DNA of 64,000 nucleotides from Saccharibacillus sacchari DSM 19268 (GTDB lineage Bacteria > Bacillota > Bacilli > Paenibacillales > Paenibacillaceae): NCBI RefSeq assembly GCF_000585395.1, contig NZ_KK073875.1, positions 5,733,519 to 5,797,518 of the forward strand, in the 5' to 3' direction. Made by a program: the position numbers and the translations under genes. This document shows positions 17,104-26,161 of this stretch, one piece after another; within the stretch, counting starts at the first letter, position 1; the number at the start of each line of letters is the position of its first letter. The notes below the pieces were generated by a model. The model did not search any database. It had not been told where the DNA came from and saw nothing but the letters and a program-made list of their open reading frames with translations.

Positions 17104-17141
17104 GGAGATAATCGGTTTGCATGAAAAAGGAGGTTCCGTCC

Positions 17142-17951
17142 ATGAAGTTCGATCTTCATACCCATCACTATCGCTGCGGACATGCGGACGGCGATATTCG
17201 CGACTATATCGAGGCCGCCATCAAGGAAGGCCTTTCCGTTATCGGGATATCCGACCATATGCCGCATCTGTTCAGCCCGCTCGACCACCCGGCTCCGTCG
17301 ATCACCATGTCGCGGCTGGAGCTTGGGGCTTACGTCGATGAAGTGCTGCAATTGAAAAAAGAGTACGCAGGCAAAATCGACGTGCTGCTCGGCATCGAAT
17401 CGGACTATTTTATCGACCACGAACGCCCTTATCGCGAAGCGATCGAGCGTTATCCGTTCGACTACGTGATCGGTTCGGTTCATATCAGCAGCGGCAAAAG
17501 CATCTTCGACCGCAATCGCTGGGCAGGCGTTCCGGCGGAGCAAATGATCGAAGCGAAAAAAGAATACTACCGCCTGATCGAAGCTTCGGCGCGCAGCGGC
17601 ATGTTCCAGATTCTCGGCCATATCGACGCGATGAAAGGCTACTATCCGGCGTTCGTCGATATTCCGGCCGATGACGCGATCGACTCGGCGCTCCGAACGA
17701 TCGGCGAGCTGGGGCTTGCCATCGAAGTCAATACCTCCGGCGGGACCAAATTATGCGGCGGCTGGTATCCGTCCGATGCCATTTTGGAACGCGCGCTGCA
17801 TTACGGCGCGTCCATCTCGTTCGGCTCGGATGCGCACAAGCCTTCCCGCGTCGGCGAAGATTTCGATGCCGTGGCGAACAAGCTGCGGGACATCGGGTTC
17901 AAGGAATGGGTTTACGTCAAAGAACGCAAACCGGTGTCGGTTCCGCTGTAA
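17142..17951 (+). CDS. PHP-domain phosphatase, histidinol-phosphatase-like
   Basis: 269 residues from the ATG at 17142, which has AAGGAGG 9 nt upstream; an ATG 21 nt earlier lacks one. PHP metal ligands are visible: HTHHYRCGHADG at the N-terminus, GISDHMPH, GIESDYF, GSVH, GHIDAMK and the C-terminal FGSDAHKP. The overall order and length match HisJ, which dephosphorylates L-histidinol phosphate in histidine synthesis. No other his gene is nearby and it follows a lysR gene, so a different phosphate monoester substrate is possible. Confidence 0.85.
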   Translation: MKFDLHTHHYRCGHADGDIRDYIEAAIKEGLSVIGISDHMPHLFSPLDHPAPSITMSRLELGAYVDEVLQLKKEYAGKIDVLLGIESDYFIDHERPYREAIERYPFDYVIGSVHISSGKSIFDRNRWAGVPAEQMIEAKKEYYRLIEASARSGMFQILGHIDAMKGYYPAFVDIPADDAIDSALRTIGELGLAIEVNTSGGTKLCGGWYPSDAILERALHYGASISFGSDAHKPSRVGEDFDAVANKLRDIGFKEWVYVKERKPVSVPL

Positions 17952-18029
17952 AAGATCTCGGCAGTGCGCGGCGCGGCATGCCGTCGATCCGTTATTCATG
18001 AACAGACTTATTTTCGCTCCGCGAATACC

Positions 18030-18074
18030 GAAAGACCGGTTGTTGCCTTTGCGCGACAACGCGGTCTTTTTTTG
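18030..18074 (+). terminator. Terminator after the PHP gene
   Basis: AAAGACCGGTTGTTGC pairs imperfectly with GCGACAACGCGGTCTTT around CTTT and is followed by a T run, 80 nt after the stop. Confidence 0.88.
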
Positions 18075-18095
18075 ATTTTTGCCTGCTTTTTCAAA

Positions 18096-18124
18096 TTGCG
18101 CGTCACTATGGTATCGGTTACAAT
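18096..18124 (+). promoter_or_regulatory. Promoter of the sensor kinase operon
   Basis: TTGCGC (18096-18101) and TACAAT (18119-18124) with a 17-nt spacer, 32 nt before the kinase start. Confidence 0.6.
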
Positions 18125-18156
18125 TTGAGTGATTCTACGGCAAGGAAGGTGAAGGC

Positions 18157-19950
18157 ATGAAAAACTGGCTCCGCCGCATGCGCCTGCCGCGGCCGGAACG
18201 CCTTACGTTGAAGAAGCGCATCCTGCTCATTTTCGCATCGGGCATCATCATTCCTTTTGCCATTACGACATTCGTGTCCAACCGCACCATTTCCGTCATT
18301 CTAAGCGACAATCTGAACTCGGGCGTCCAAAGCAATCTGCATCAAATGCAGCTCTCGCTCGAAAATACGATCAGCAACCTGAATCATGTCTCGCAGCAGC
18401 TCGCCTATCCGGGCAGCGTCGGCAAATTGCTGGAGCAGTATCTGTCGGCAGAACGCGCATACGACCGGGCCTCGCTGATCGAAGAGATTCAAAGCGAGCT
18501 TAACCTGATCACGTTTACCAACCCGTCCACCGGTTTCGTCGCTTACTATTTTGCCGACGAAGACCGGATGCGTTTTGCCAATGCCGGACCGCGGGATCAA
18601 TTCGATCCGGACAAACTGCCGCTGCTTGCCGCCTATTACGGGATTTCCTACTACGGGCCGCATATCAGCAACGACCGTTTTAACGATCAATACGTGCTGT
18701 CTGCGTTACGGGAGGTCAGTCTGCCGGGGCGCGGCCAAGTCTACGTGTATATTGAATCCGGTTTCAAACTGACCCAGAACATTCTCGACAGCGATAATAT
18801 CGTCAAGACCTCCTCCCACCTGATTCTCGACAATGACCAGCGTATCGCGTATACCGAGCTGCCTGATGTTTTCGCCGAGAATCGTCTTTTTCGTCCTACT
18901 AGCACTTCTACAGGGGAAAGCGGTCAAGCAATGCCGAGTTCGGGGTTGGAAGGTAATTATTATTGGTTCAAAGGGACAAGCAATCAAGGATGGAGCATTG
19001 TTTCCCTGATTCCGAAAAGCGATTACGAAGCGGAGAAAAGACGCTGGCTCCAGATCATGACGACGCTATTGCTCCTTTTTCTCGCAGTGGGATTATCGAC
19101 GGCCGGATTGCTGTGGAAAATGGTGTACAAACCGCTGAATCAGTTTAACCGCGATATGCACAACGTAGCGCGAAGCCGATTCGATACACCCTCGCCGCCG
19201 ACGCATATTCCCGAATTTCAGGATTTGCAGCAGCAGTTTCATCATATGAAGCATCAGATCGCCGCGCTCATCCACGAGGTGGAACAAAAAGAAAAACGGC
19301 GCGCGGATCTGGAAGTGGAAAAACTGCTGTATCAAATCAACCCGCACTTTCTGATGAACACGCTGGATACGGCGCATTGGCTGGCTGTCATTCACGGGCA
19401 AAAAGAAATCGACAAACTGCTCGTTTCGCTCAACCGGCTGCTCTACTACAACCTTGGCAAGCTCGGTCAGGTGTCGACGATCCGGGAAGAAGTGGACTCG
19501 CTGCGCCAGTATTTGATTCTTCAGCAGATTCGCTACGACTTCGATTTCGACGTGCGCATCCGGGTGGAAGACGAAGTGCTGGACGTTCCGGTGCCCCGCT
19601 TCATTTTGCAGCCGCTTGTGGAAAATGCCTTGTACCACGGACTCGACGACGAAGGGCATATCGGGGTCGATGTCCGGCACGAAAACGATTTTATCGAGTT
19701 GGCGATTACCGACAACGGCGGCGGAATCTCCGAAGAGGAAATCCAACGCCTGCTGCATGAACAGACCTCCGCTCACGAAAAAGTCGGGATGGGGATCGGC
19801 ATGAATTACGTGAAACGCATGATCGGATCGCATTACGAAGGCCGAGCCAAGCTGCTATTGGAAAGCACGCCGGGCCAAGGAACAACAGTACGTCTATTAC
19901 TACCCTACGAGGAGGGATCGACAGATGTTGAACGTGCTGATCGTGGATGA
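18157..19950 (+). CDS. YesM-type sensor histidine kinase
   Basis: 597 residues. TM1 at about 21-40 and TM2 at about 290-312 enclose an extracellular sensor domain. A HAMP-like linker follows (KPLNQFNRDMHNVARSRFDTP), then a coiled coil and the phospho-acceptor H397 in YQINPHFLMNTLD. The ATPase N-box is LVENALYHGL (N490), with DNGGG and GMGIGMNYV as G boxes. This is the his_kinase/HATPase_c pair typical of YesM/LytS kinases. It overlaps the response regulator gene by 26 nt, so the pair is translationally coupled. It likely senses an extracellular carbohydrate, or the solute-binding lipoprotein encoded two genes downstream. Confidence 0.93.
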   Translation: MKNWLRRMRLPRPERLTLKKRILLIFASGIIIPFAITTFVSNRTISVILSDNLNSGVQSNLHQMQLSLENTISNLNHVSQQLAYPGSVGKLLEQYLSAERAYDRASLIEEIQSELNLITFTNPSTGFVAYYFADEDRMRFANAGPRDQFDPDKLPLLAAYYGISYYGPHISNDRFNDQYVLSALREVSLPGRGQVYVYIESGFKLTQNILDSDNIVKTSSHLILDNDQRIAYTELPDVFAENRLFRPTSTSTGESGQAMPSSGLEGNYYWFKGTSNQGWSIVSLIPKSDYEAEKRRWLQIMTTLLLLFLAVGLSTAGLLWKMVYKPLNQFNRDMHNVARSRFDTPSPPTHIPEFQDLQQQFHHMKHQIAALIHEVEQKEKRRADLEVEKLLYQINPHFLMNTLDTAHWLAVIHGQKEIDKLLVSLNRLLYYNLGKLGQVSTIREEVDSLRQYLILQQIRYDFDFDVRIRVEDEVLDVPVPRFILQPLVENALYHGLDDEGHIGVDVRHENDFIELAITDNGGGISEEEIQRLLHEQTSAHEKVGMGIGMNYVKRMIGSHYEGRAKLLLESTPGQGTTVRLLLPYEEGSTDVERADRG

Positions 19951-21373
19951 CGACAAACTGGTACGACGCGGGTTGATTTCGGCTATGCCTTGGGCGGAAT
20001 TCGGACTTCAAGTAGCAGGCGAAGCCCGTAACGGGGAAAAGGCGTTGGAGTTTCTGGAGACGCAGGAAGTGGATCTGCTGCTGACCGATCTGGCGATGCC
20101 CGTGATGTCGGGACTGGAACTGATGCGCGAAGCACGGGTTCGCTATCCGCGCATGTTTATTGTCGTGCTCACGCTGCATCAGGACTTTTCGTATATTCAA
20201 GAAGCGCTTCGCCTGGGAGCGATCGATTATATCGCCAAAGTCCAATTGGAAGAAGAACGTTTCGAAGAAGTGCTGGAACGCATTTGTTCGCGGATCGCAA
20301 GCGAGCGTCGCAAAGAAAGCTCCTCCGTCGTTCATTCCTGTTCCGCGGATCAAGGTTATGCGTGGATCGCTCCTGCTTCATCCGACGCAGAGGTTCGAGC
20401 CCTGTTAGAGCGTCTTTCCCCTGCTCTGCGCGAACCCGATGTTTGGGCAGCTCCGAAATTGCCGGCGTGGTTCGCGGAAGATGCGGCAGAAGCCCGGAAA
20501 CTGGAGGCTCTGCTGAACGGTGCGCCAGGTTGCCCGAAAAATAGCGCCTTTCTTCGCCTGCATGGACTTCAAGGAAAAAATAAAGCCGAAATCAGCGCAC
20601 AGCTGGCGGACTACGCGACGGATGAATGGTTTTATGCCAGACAGCCGGATTTGTATCTGTACGACCTCGACCTATCCGATCGCGCGCAGCAAGAAGAATC
20701 CGAGACCCCAGCAGGAAATGCCGAGGGAGAACTTGCGCAACGGACATTGGCGGAGCTGCGCAGACGCGGCTTCAAGCCCGATTGGGTACATGAACTGGGC
20801 GAATTCGAAACTTTGTTGAGCGACTTGGCGGAACTCCGATTGTCTCCGCAACGGCTGCACGGTGAGATACTCGGCTGGACGTATGCCTGGAATGCGATCT
20901 ATGAAGCGGCAATGGGCAAACGTTTGGACATGCCTCAAGCCGCCGACTCCTGGGTCGAGACTGTACAAGAGCTGCATCGCATGCGGAATCAGCTTCGGTT
21001 CGCTCTCGGCGTGCAGCCTTATTCGAGCGAGGTGCAAGCCAGCGTAACCCGAGCCGCGGCCCTCGTCCGGGAACGTCTGTCCGAGTCGCTGCAAGCCGGG
21101 CGAATCGCGCACGAGGTCAATATGAGCCGCAGCTATTTCAGCCAATGCTTCCGCGATATCATGGGCGTTACGTTCAATGAGTACGTACGGCAGCAGCGAA
21201 TAAATCGGGCCTGTTCGCTGCTGGTCGAGACGCGCAAAACCGTGCAATGGGTAGCCGAGCGCACCGGATATGCCGACGAAAAGTATTTCAGCCGTATTTT
21301 CCGCGAGCAAACCGGCCTGCTTCCGAGCGAATATCGGCAGCAGCATGCGTTCAAGGAGACAAATGTCCGCTAA
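19925..21373 (+). CDS. AraC-type response regulator (YesN-like)
   Basis: 482 residues. The receiver domain spans 1-120: acidic pocket VDDD at 7-10, phospho-acceptor D55 in LLTDLAMPV, conserved T in VLTLH, K in YIAKVQ. A middle domain of about 250 residues has no recognised family. The C-terminal AraC DNA-binding domain (about 380-475) holds two HTH motifs, ending with YFSRIFREQTGLLPSEYRQ. Partner of the overlapping kinase. It probably activates the sugar-importer genes just downstream. Confidence 0.93.
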   Translation: MLNVLIVDDDKLVRRGLISAMPWAEFGLQVAGEARNGEKALEFLETQEVDLLLTDLAMPVMSGLELMREARVRYPRMFIVVLTLHQDFSYIQEALRLGAIDYIAKVQLEEERFEEVLERICSRIASERRKESSSVVHSCSADQGYAWIAPASSDAEVRALLERLSPALREPDVWAAPKLPAWFAEDAAEARKLEALLNGAPGCPKNSAFLRLHGLQGKNKAEISAQLADYATDEWFYARQPDLYLYDLDLSDRAQQEESETPAGNAEGELAQRTLAELRRRGFKPDWVHELGEFETLLSDLAELRLSPQRLHGEILGWTYAWNAIYEAAMGKRLDMPQAADSWVETVQELHRMRNQLRFALGVQPYSSEVQASVTRAAALVRERLSESLQAGRIAHEVNMSRSYFSQCFRDIMGVTFNEYVRQQRINRACSLLVETRKTVQWVAERTGYADEKYFSRIFREQTGLLPSEYRQQHAFKETNVR

Positions 21374-21443
21374 TCAGGGGGTGATTTGTCCGAAACTGCG
21401 GATCGCGCCGAAAACTTCGCACATTTACCTTACCGTTTCGCAG

Positions 21444-21475
21444 ACCGCTTTCTATCCATGAAAGCGGTTTCTTCA
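21444..21475 (+). promoter_or_regulatory. Stem-loop with embedded cre-like site before the solute-binding gene
   Basis: ACCGCTTTC (21444-21452) and GAAAGCGGT (21460-21468) form a stem followed by TTCTTC, a weak terminator between the regulator and importer genes. ATGAAAGCGGTTTCT (21458-21472) also fits the CcpA cre pattern WTGNAANCGNWNNCW at every fixed position. Either or both roles are possible. Confidence 0.45.
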
Positions 21476-21526
21476 TGTTAGATTATAGCTGACTCATCTA
21501 TCTTCTACAGAAAAGAGGGGAATGTC

Positions 21527-23239
21527 ATGAAAAGAAAGGTCAAAGCAGCTTGCGTGGTCGCACTCTCGGCAGTATTGGCACTTGGGGCTTGCAGCAGCGG
21601 TTCAGAGACGGCTACGGAGCCGACAACCGAGGAAGAACAAACCCAAAGCACCGAACCCGCCGATCCCTACGGAAGTTACGAAGAACCGATGACGATCAGC
21701 ATCGGCATGCAGGTGGACCCGACGGACAAAGATCTGCCGACAGGCGACACCCCGCTCGACAATCAGTATACGAGACAGATCGAAGAAGCGCTGAATATCA
21801 AAGTGGAGCATGCGTTCACCGCTTCGGCAGCCAATATGCGGCAAAAGATCAGTTTGGCGATCGCCAGCAACGATCTGCCGGACGCGATGGTCGTCAATGC
21901 CGTGGAACTGCGTCAAATGGTCGCCGCCGGACAATTGGCCGATCTGACGCAAGTGTATGAACGGTATGCGTCTCCGGAAATCAAAGACATTATCGATAAA
22001 ACGGACGGCGCCGCCCTCAAGTCGGTCACTTTCGACGGCAAGATGTATGCGATCCCCGGCGTGCAAGCCGATGCCGACGGCATCCATATCATGTGGATTC
22101 GCCAAGATTGGCTGGACAAGCTGGGACTTGAGCCGCCGAAAAGCATGGAAGAGCTGGCGACGGTCGCGCGCGCTTTCGTCGAAGAAGACCCGGACGGCAA
22201 CGGAAGCGCCGATACGATCGGGATCTCCGGCCCGCAAAGCGGCGACGGCAAAATGTACGCCAACTTCCTGGAGTCCAAAAACAATCTCTACGGCTTCGAC
22301 GCCATTTTCTCGGCCTATGGGGCTTTCCCGGGCTATTGGCTCGACGACGGCAGCGGCAAGCCCGTATACGGCTCTACCCTGCCGGAGACCAAAGAAGCGT
22401 TATCCGGCCTGCGCGACCTGTATGCGCAAGGATTGATCGATCCGGAAATGGCGGTGCGCGAAGCGTCCGACGAGCCGATCATCAACGGCAAGTCCGGTAT
22501 CTTTTTCGCTCCGTGGTGGATGGGTTACGGTCCGCTGACCAACGCGGTCAAAAACGATCCCGAAGCCAACTGGCAAGCCTATGCGCTTCCGCTGGATGCC
22601 GACGGCGCTTTCCGTCCTCATGCCGCGACGCCTTCCACCGAATTCGTGGTCGTGCGCAAAGACTACGCCAATCCGGAAGTCCCGATGAAAATGCTGAACA
22701 ATCTGTTTAAAAACGAGATGGAAAACACGTTCGACCCGAGCAAAGGCGGCCCCGGCTTCTATCCGCTGCGCGTCGTGTTCGCCCCTTCGGACGAAATCGA
22801 GTTCACGAACAAAGCGATCAAAGAAGTACTGGCCGGAACCAAAACGAAAGAAGATTACGTCAACGACCGTCCGTACAAGCTGCTCCCGTCCGATCTGGAG
22901 AACATCACCAAGATCAAGCAGGAGCCGTATGACGATTGGAGCATCGGAACCTGGACGCCGGACGCCGATTGGGGCGCCTGGACGCGCGCCTACTCGATCA
23001 TGGTCGGCGGCAACCCCATCGTCGATACGGAGATGGAGCGAATCAACAGCCTGATCTACGAGCAGACGCCGCTGATGGAAAGCCGTTGGGTCAACCTCAA
23101 AAAGATGGAAGACGAAATGTTCCTGAAGATCGTCATGGGCGTCGCTCCGGTGGACAGCTTCGACCAGTTCGTCGAAGACTGGAAGCGCCAAGGCGGCGAG
23201 CAGATTACGAATGAAGTGGCGGAAGCGATTCAACAATAG
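21527..23239 (+). CDS. Extracellular solute-binding lipoprotein (CUT1 importer)
   Basis: 570 residues. The signal peptide MKRKVKAACVVALSAVLALGAC ends in the lipobox LGAC (C22), followed by an acidic, Ser/Thr-rich linker. The mature protein has family-1 binding-protein features (GMQVDPTDKDLPTGD, GKMYAIPGVQADADGIHIMWIRQDWLDKLG, FFAPWWMGYGP) similar to LplA-type lipoproteins. AAGAGGGGAA precedes the ATG. It should capture an oligosaccharide outside the membrane and deliver it to the two permeases encoded downstream. The sugar is unknown. Confidence 0.92.
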   Translation: MKRKVKAACVVALSAVLALGACSSGSETATEPTTEEEQTQSTEPADPYGSYEEPMTISIGMQVDPTDKDLPTGDTPLDNQYTRQIEEALNIKVEHAFTASAANMRQKISLAIASNDLPDAMVVNAVELRQMVAAGQLADLTQVYERYASPEIKDIIDKTDGAALKSVTFDGKMYAIPGVQADADGIHIMWIRQDWLDKLGLEPPKSMEELATVARAFVEEDPDGNGSADTIGISGPQSGDGKMYANFLESKNNLYGFDAIFSAYGAFPGYWLDDGSGKPVYGSTLPETKEALSGLRDLYAQGLIDPEMAVREASDEPIINGKSGIFFAPWWMGYGPLTNAVKNDPEANWQAYALPLDADGAFRPHAATPSTEFVVVRKDYANPEVPMKMLNNLFKNEMENTFDPSKGGPGFYPLRVVFAPSDEIEFTNKAIKEVLAGTKTKEDYVNDRPYKLLPSDLENITKIKQEPYDDWSIGTWTPDADWGAWTRAYSIMVGGNPIVDTEMERINSLIYEQTPLMESRWVNLKKMEDEMFLKIVMGVAPVDSFDQFVEDWKRQGGEQITNEVAEAIQQ

Positions 23240-23467
23240 CTTGACAATAGCTTAATGCGAACCGGACATGCGGCGCGGCTTATCGGGCACGCGGAATCGA
23301 CCAGATCCGAAATAGCCGCTGTCCGCGTTCATACTGTGCCGAATACGCTCTCCTTTTCAGGCTGTTCATCTCTGCTCGGCCGTTCCACTCGACATGCATG
23401 ATCGTTCCACCCTGTCCTACACCCTCATCGGGTCAGGCGTTTCCGCTTTAGAAAGGAGATCAAGTCC

Positions 23468-24358
23468 ATGCGGATCAAAAGCTTCGACAAGCACTACTAC
23501 CTGATGCTGCTCCCCGGTTACTTATGGCTGATCGTGTTCAGTATCGTGCCGATGTTCGGGATCGCGATCGCTTTTCAATACTTCAATCCGGGCAAAGGCA
23601 TTTTCCATTCCGAATGGGCGGGCCTGGAGCATTTCCGCTACATGTTCGTGCTCAAAGATACGCGGGACGTCTTTTTCAATACGCTGATTATCGCCGTTCT
23701 GAAAATTATTGCACATCTGGTCGTGCCGTTGGTATTCGCGCTCATGCTCAACGAACTGCGCAAGCTCGTAGTTAAGCGCTGGATTCAGACCGTCGTCTAT
23801 CTGCCGCACTTTCTGTCCTGGGTTATTCTCGGCGGGATTATTCTCGACCTCTTCTCCTACAACGGCCCGGTGAATCAACTGGGTGCGATGTTCGGCTTCA
23901 AGCCCACCTTATTCTTCGCTCAAGCGGAGCTGTTCCCGTGGCTCGTAGTCGGCAGCGACGTGTGGAAAGAGTTCGGCTTCAACACGATCATCTATCTGGC
24001 GGCGCTCACGGGCATCAATCCGGCGCTGTACGAAGCGGCGGGCATGGACGGAGCCGGACGTTGGAAAAGCCTGTGGCACATCACCCTGCCCGGTATCCGC
24101 ACGACCGCCGTGCTGCTCGCCGTACTCAGCCTCGGCAACGTGCTGAACGCGGGCTTCGATCAGATTTTCAACTTGTACAATCCGCTCGTCTACTCCACCG
24201 GAGACATTATCGATACATGGGTATATCGCACGGGTCTGTTGAACTTGCAGTATGAACTTGCGACGGCCGTCGGATTGCTCAAATCGGTTATCGGTTTTAT
24301 TTTGATCAGCGTCTCTTATTTCCTGGCCTATCGACTGATCAACTATCGGATATTCTAA
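23468..24358 (+). CDS. CUT1 sugar ABC transporter permease (LplB-like)
   Basis: 296 residues with six membrane segments. TM1 is YLMLLPGYLWLIVFSIVPMFG. The EAA loop that docks the ATPase reads EAAGMDGAGRWKSLWHITLPG (about 190-210). AAAGGAGATCAAGTCC precedes the ATG. A 228-nt gap without obvious signals separates it from the lipoprotein gene. It pairs with the next permease. No ATPase gene is in the cluster, so a shared MsmX-type ATPase elsewhere is expected. Confidence 0.93.
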   Translation: MRIKSFDKHYYLMLLPGYLWLIVFSIVPMFGIAIAFQYFNPGKGIFHSEWAGLEHFRYMFVLKDTRDVFFNTLIIAVLKIIAHLVVPLVFALMLNELRKLVVKRWIQTVVYLPHFLSWVILGGIILDLFSYNGPVNQLGAMFGFKPTLFFAQAELFPWLVVGSDVWKEFGFNTIIYLAALTGINPALYEAAGMDGAGRWKSLWHITLPGIRTTAVLLAVLSLGNVLNAGFDQIFNLYNPLVYSTGDIIDTWVYRTGLLNLQYELATAVGLLKSVIGFILISVSYFLAYRLINYRIF

Positions 24359-24385
24359 CACCATCCCAGAGCAGGAGGTACGTCT

Positions 24386-25276
24386 ATGATCCGGGATCGA
24401 ACATGGGGTTCGCGCCTGACGGATATCGTGATTCTGGTCGTGTTGATCAGCATCACGCTGACCTGTATTTTGCCGATCTGGTATACCCTCGCCCTGTCGC
24501 TCAGCTCCAACTCCGCTGCGGCGGCGGGTCAGGTGTGGCTGTGGCCGGTCGGATTCAATTTCAACGCGTACACGCAAATTTTAAAAGACACGCAATTTTT
24601 CGGCTCGTTCTGGATCTCGATTCAGCGGGTAGCGCTCGGCGCAGCGTTGAATTTCGTCGTCGTGCTACTGATGGCTTACCCGCTCTCGCGCACCGATCGG
24701 CAGTTCAAAGCCCGCGGCGTGCTGATGTGGATTCTGGTCTTCTGCATGCTGTTCAACGGCGGCCTGATCCCTCTGTATCTGACGGTAAAAGGTCTCGGCA
24801 TGCTGAACAGCGTCTGGGCGCTGGTGCTGGTAGGAGGCGCGCAGACGCTGGTGTTCAACGTGATTTTGACCGTTAACTTTTTCCGCAATCTGCCGAAAGA
24901 ACTGGATGAAGCGGCATTGGTCGACGGAGCGGGGCCGTGGTATTCGTTATTCCGCATCTATCTGCCGCTTGCCGTGCCGGTGCTGGCGACGATCACGCTG
25001 TTCAGTATCGTGTATCACTGGAACGAGTTCCTGTACGGCCTGATCTTTATGACGCGGGAGCAGTATTATCCGCTGCAAACGTATATTCAGCAGCTGGTCG
25101 TCTCGGTCGATCCGGCGACGATGAGCGAAGACCAGTATCGGCGGTTATCGGAGCTGTCCAACCGGACGCTCGACGCGGCGAAGATCTTTATCGCGATGCT
25201 GCCGATCATGGTGGTGTATCCGTTTTTGCAGCGGTATTTCATTCATGGGATCACGTTAGGGTCGGTTAAGGAATAA
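24386..25276 (+). CDS. CUT1 sugar ABC transporter permease (YtcP-like)
   Basis: 296 residues, six membrane segments. TM1 is DIVILVVLISITLTCILPIWYTLALSLS; the EAA loop is EAALVDGAGPWYSLFRIYLPLAVP. The C-terminus QRYFIHGITLGSVKE is the ending conserved in this permease group. GCAGGAGG precedes the ATG and only 27 nt separate it from the first permease. It forms the heterodimeric channel with that protein. Last gene of the cluster; a long palindrome follows directly. Confidence 0.93.
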   Translation: MIRDRTWGSRLTDIVILVVLISITLTCILPIWYTLALSLSSNSAAAAGQVWLWPVGFNFNAYTQILKDTQFFGSFWISIQRVALGAALNFVVVLLMAYPLSRTDRQFKARGVLMWILVFCMLFNGGLIPLYLTVKGLGMLNSVWALVLVGGAQTLVFNVILTVNFFRNLPKELDEAALVDGAGPWYSLFRIYLPLAVPVLATITLFSIVYHWNEFLYGLIFMTREQYYPLQTYIQQLVVSVDPATMSEDQYRRLSELSNRTLDAAKIFIAMLPIMVVYPFLQRYFIHGITLGSVKE

Positions 25277-25278
25277 CC

Positions 25279-25436
25279 AGAAATCCTGTTCGGGGAAGAA
25301 GCTGGAGGGCTGCGGGAGAAATTCGGTCAAGTCGCTGTCTCACTTGGAAAGCCTCCGGCTTTCCGCGTTCAAAGGCGTCTTGACCTGAATTTCTCCCTCC
25401 GCCGCGTAGCTTCTGTCGCGAAGGACTTTTTCTATT
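25279..25436. repeat. Long hairpin element, GAGAAATTC family (copy 1)
   Basis: A roughly 155-nt near-palindrome. Inner conserved blocks are GAGAAATTCGGTCAAG, CGCTGTCTCACTTGGAAA, then CAAAGGCGTCTTGACC and GAATTTCTC. The outer arms GAAGCTGGAGGGCTGCGG and CCGCCGCGTAGCTTC are complementary but differ from those of the other copies. It begins right after the permease stop and could serve as a 3' stabiliser or terminator. Copies occur at 29.1 kb (inverted) and 46.5 kb. Confidence 0.8.
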
Positions 25437-25664
25437 CCTGGGTATGGGAATAGGAAAAACAAAATTAAAGGCAAGGCGGATGGGGATATTGTCACATAGA
25501 TGTTGACTGACTTGGCATTTTGAACGCATTCAGTAGTTGGTTTGCGTGCGAATCGAATTTTTCGCTCGTCGCCTCCAACTTTAGATTCAAGACCGTCATG
25601 GCATGGAGGGACATTAGTTATTGCACGTAACTTTAGGCTTCATCAGCTGGGTTGGCGGTTTAAG

Positions 25665-25860
25665 TACCGATTGTTGCGGAAAAGCAACAATTTTAACGGA
25701 TTTCCTTAGGTAGGCGTGAATTGTTGCTAAAAAGCAATAATTTTTGACGGTTTGGCGTATTTAGTGGGAGTCGGTGGGGAATTGTTGCTTATTCGCAGGA
25801 ATGGCGACTTTTTATTGATGATGAGCTTAAATTTATGCTTATATGCAACAATGGATATCT
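25665..25860. repeat. Four-palindrome phased array (locus C)
   Basis: Units start at 25670, 25720, 25781 and 25831 (spacings 50, 61, 50). Unit 1 has perfect arms ATTGTTGC and GCAACAAT around GGAAAA; the others are ATTGTTGC...GCAATAAT, ATTGTTGC...GCAGGAAT and ATTTATGC...GCAACAAT. Core sequence matches locus A, and geometry matches all four loci. It lies in the long gap between convergent genes (25277-26161). Confidence 0.75.
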
Positions 25861-25870
25861 AGATGCTTTT

Positions 25871-25920
25871 ATAAAAAAGGCTGCCCCAGTCGTAAGAGTG
25901 ACTTCGGGGCAGCTTTTTTG
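25871..25920. terminator. Terminator (plus-strand, possibly both)
   Basis: AAAAAGGCTGCCCCAGTC and GACTTCGGGGCAGCTTTTTT form a strong stem around GTAAGAGT, with A and T tracts. It follows the phased array and ends read-through from the importer operon. Confidence 0.88.
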
Positions 25921-25976
25921 TATGTGAAGGATTGATTAGAAGGGCAGCAAAATGATGGCTTCGAGGCGGCCCAGAA

Positions 25977-26020
25977 CAAAAAAAGTGACCCGGACGGGTG
26001 TCCGGGTCCAATCACTTCTA
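25977..26020 (-). terminator. Terminator of the acetyltransferase genes
   Basis: On the minus strand GTGATTGGACCCGGAC pairs with GTCCGGGTCAC, followed by TTTTTTT. It lies 140 nt after the GNAT stop. The sequence between (26020-26160) shows nothing else recognisable. Confidence 0.75.
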
Positions 26021-26161
26021 TTTCAAAAGGGGGTCATGTCTTATTTATACCCCATGCATGTTAGAGAACAATGTCGCTTATATTTCATTTGTGTAACAAA
26101 TCCAGTTTTTTGGTAAAAAAGCGTTTCTGCCGTTTCAAAAAGCTTTAAGCTAATCGGGAAA

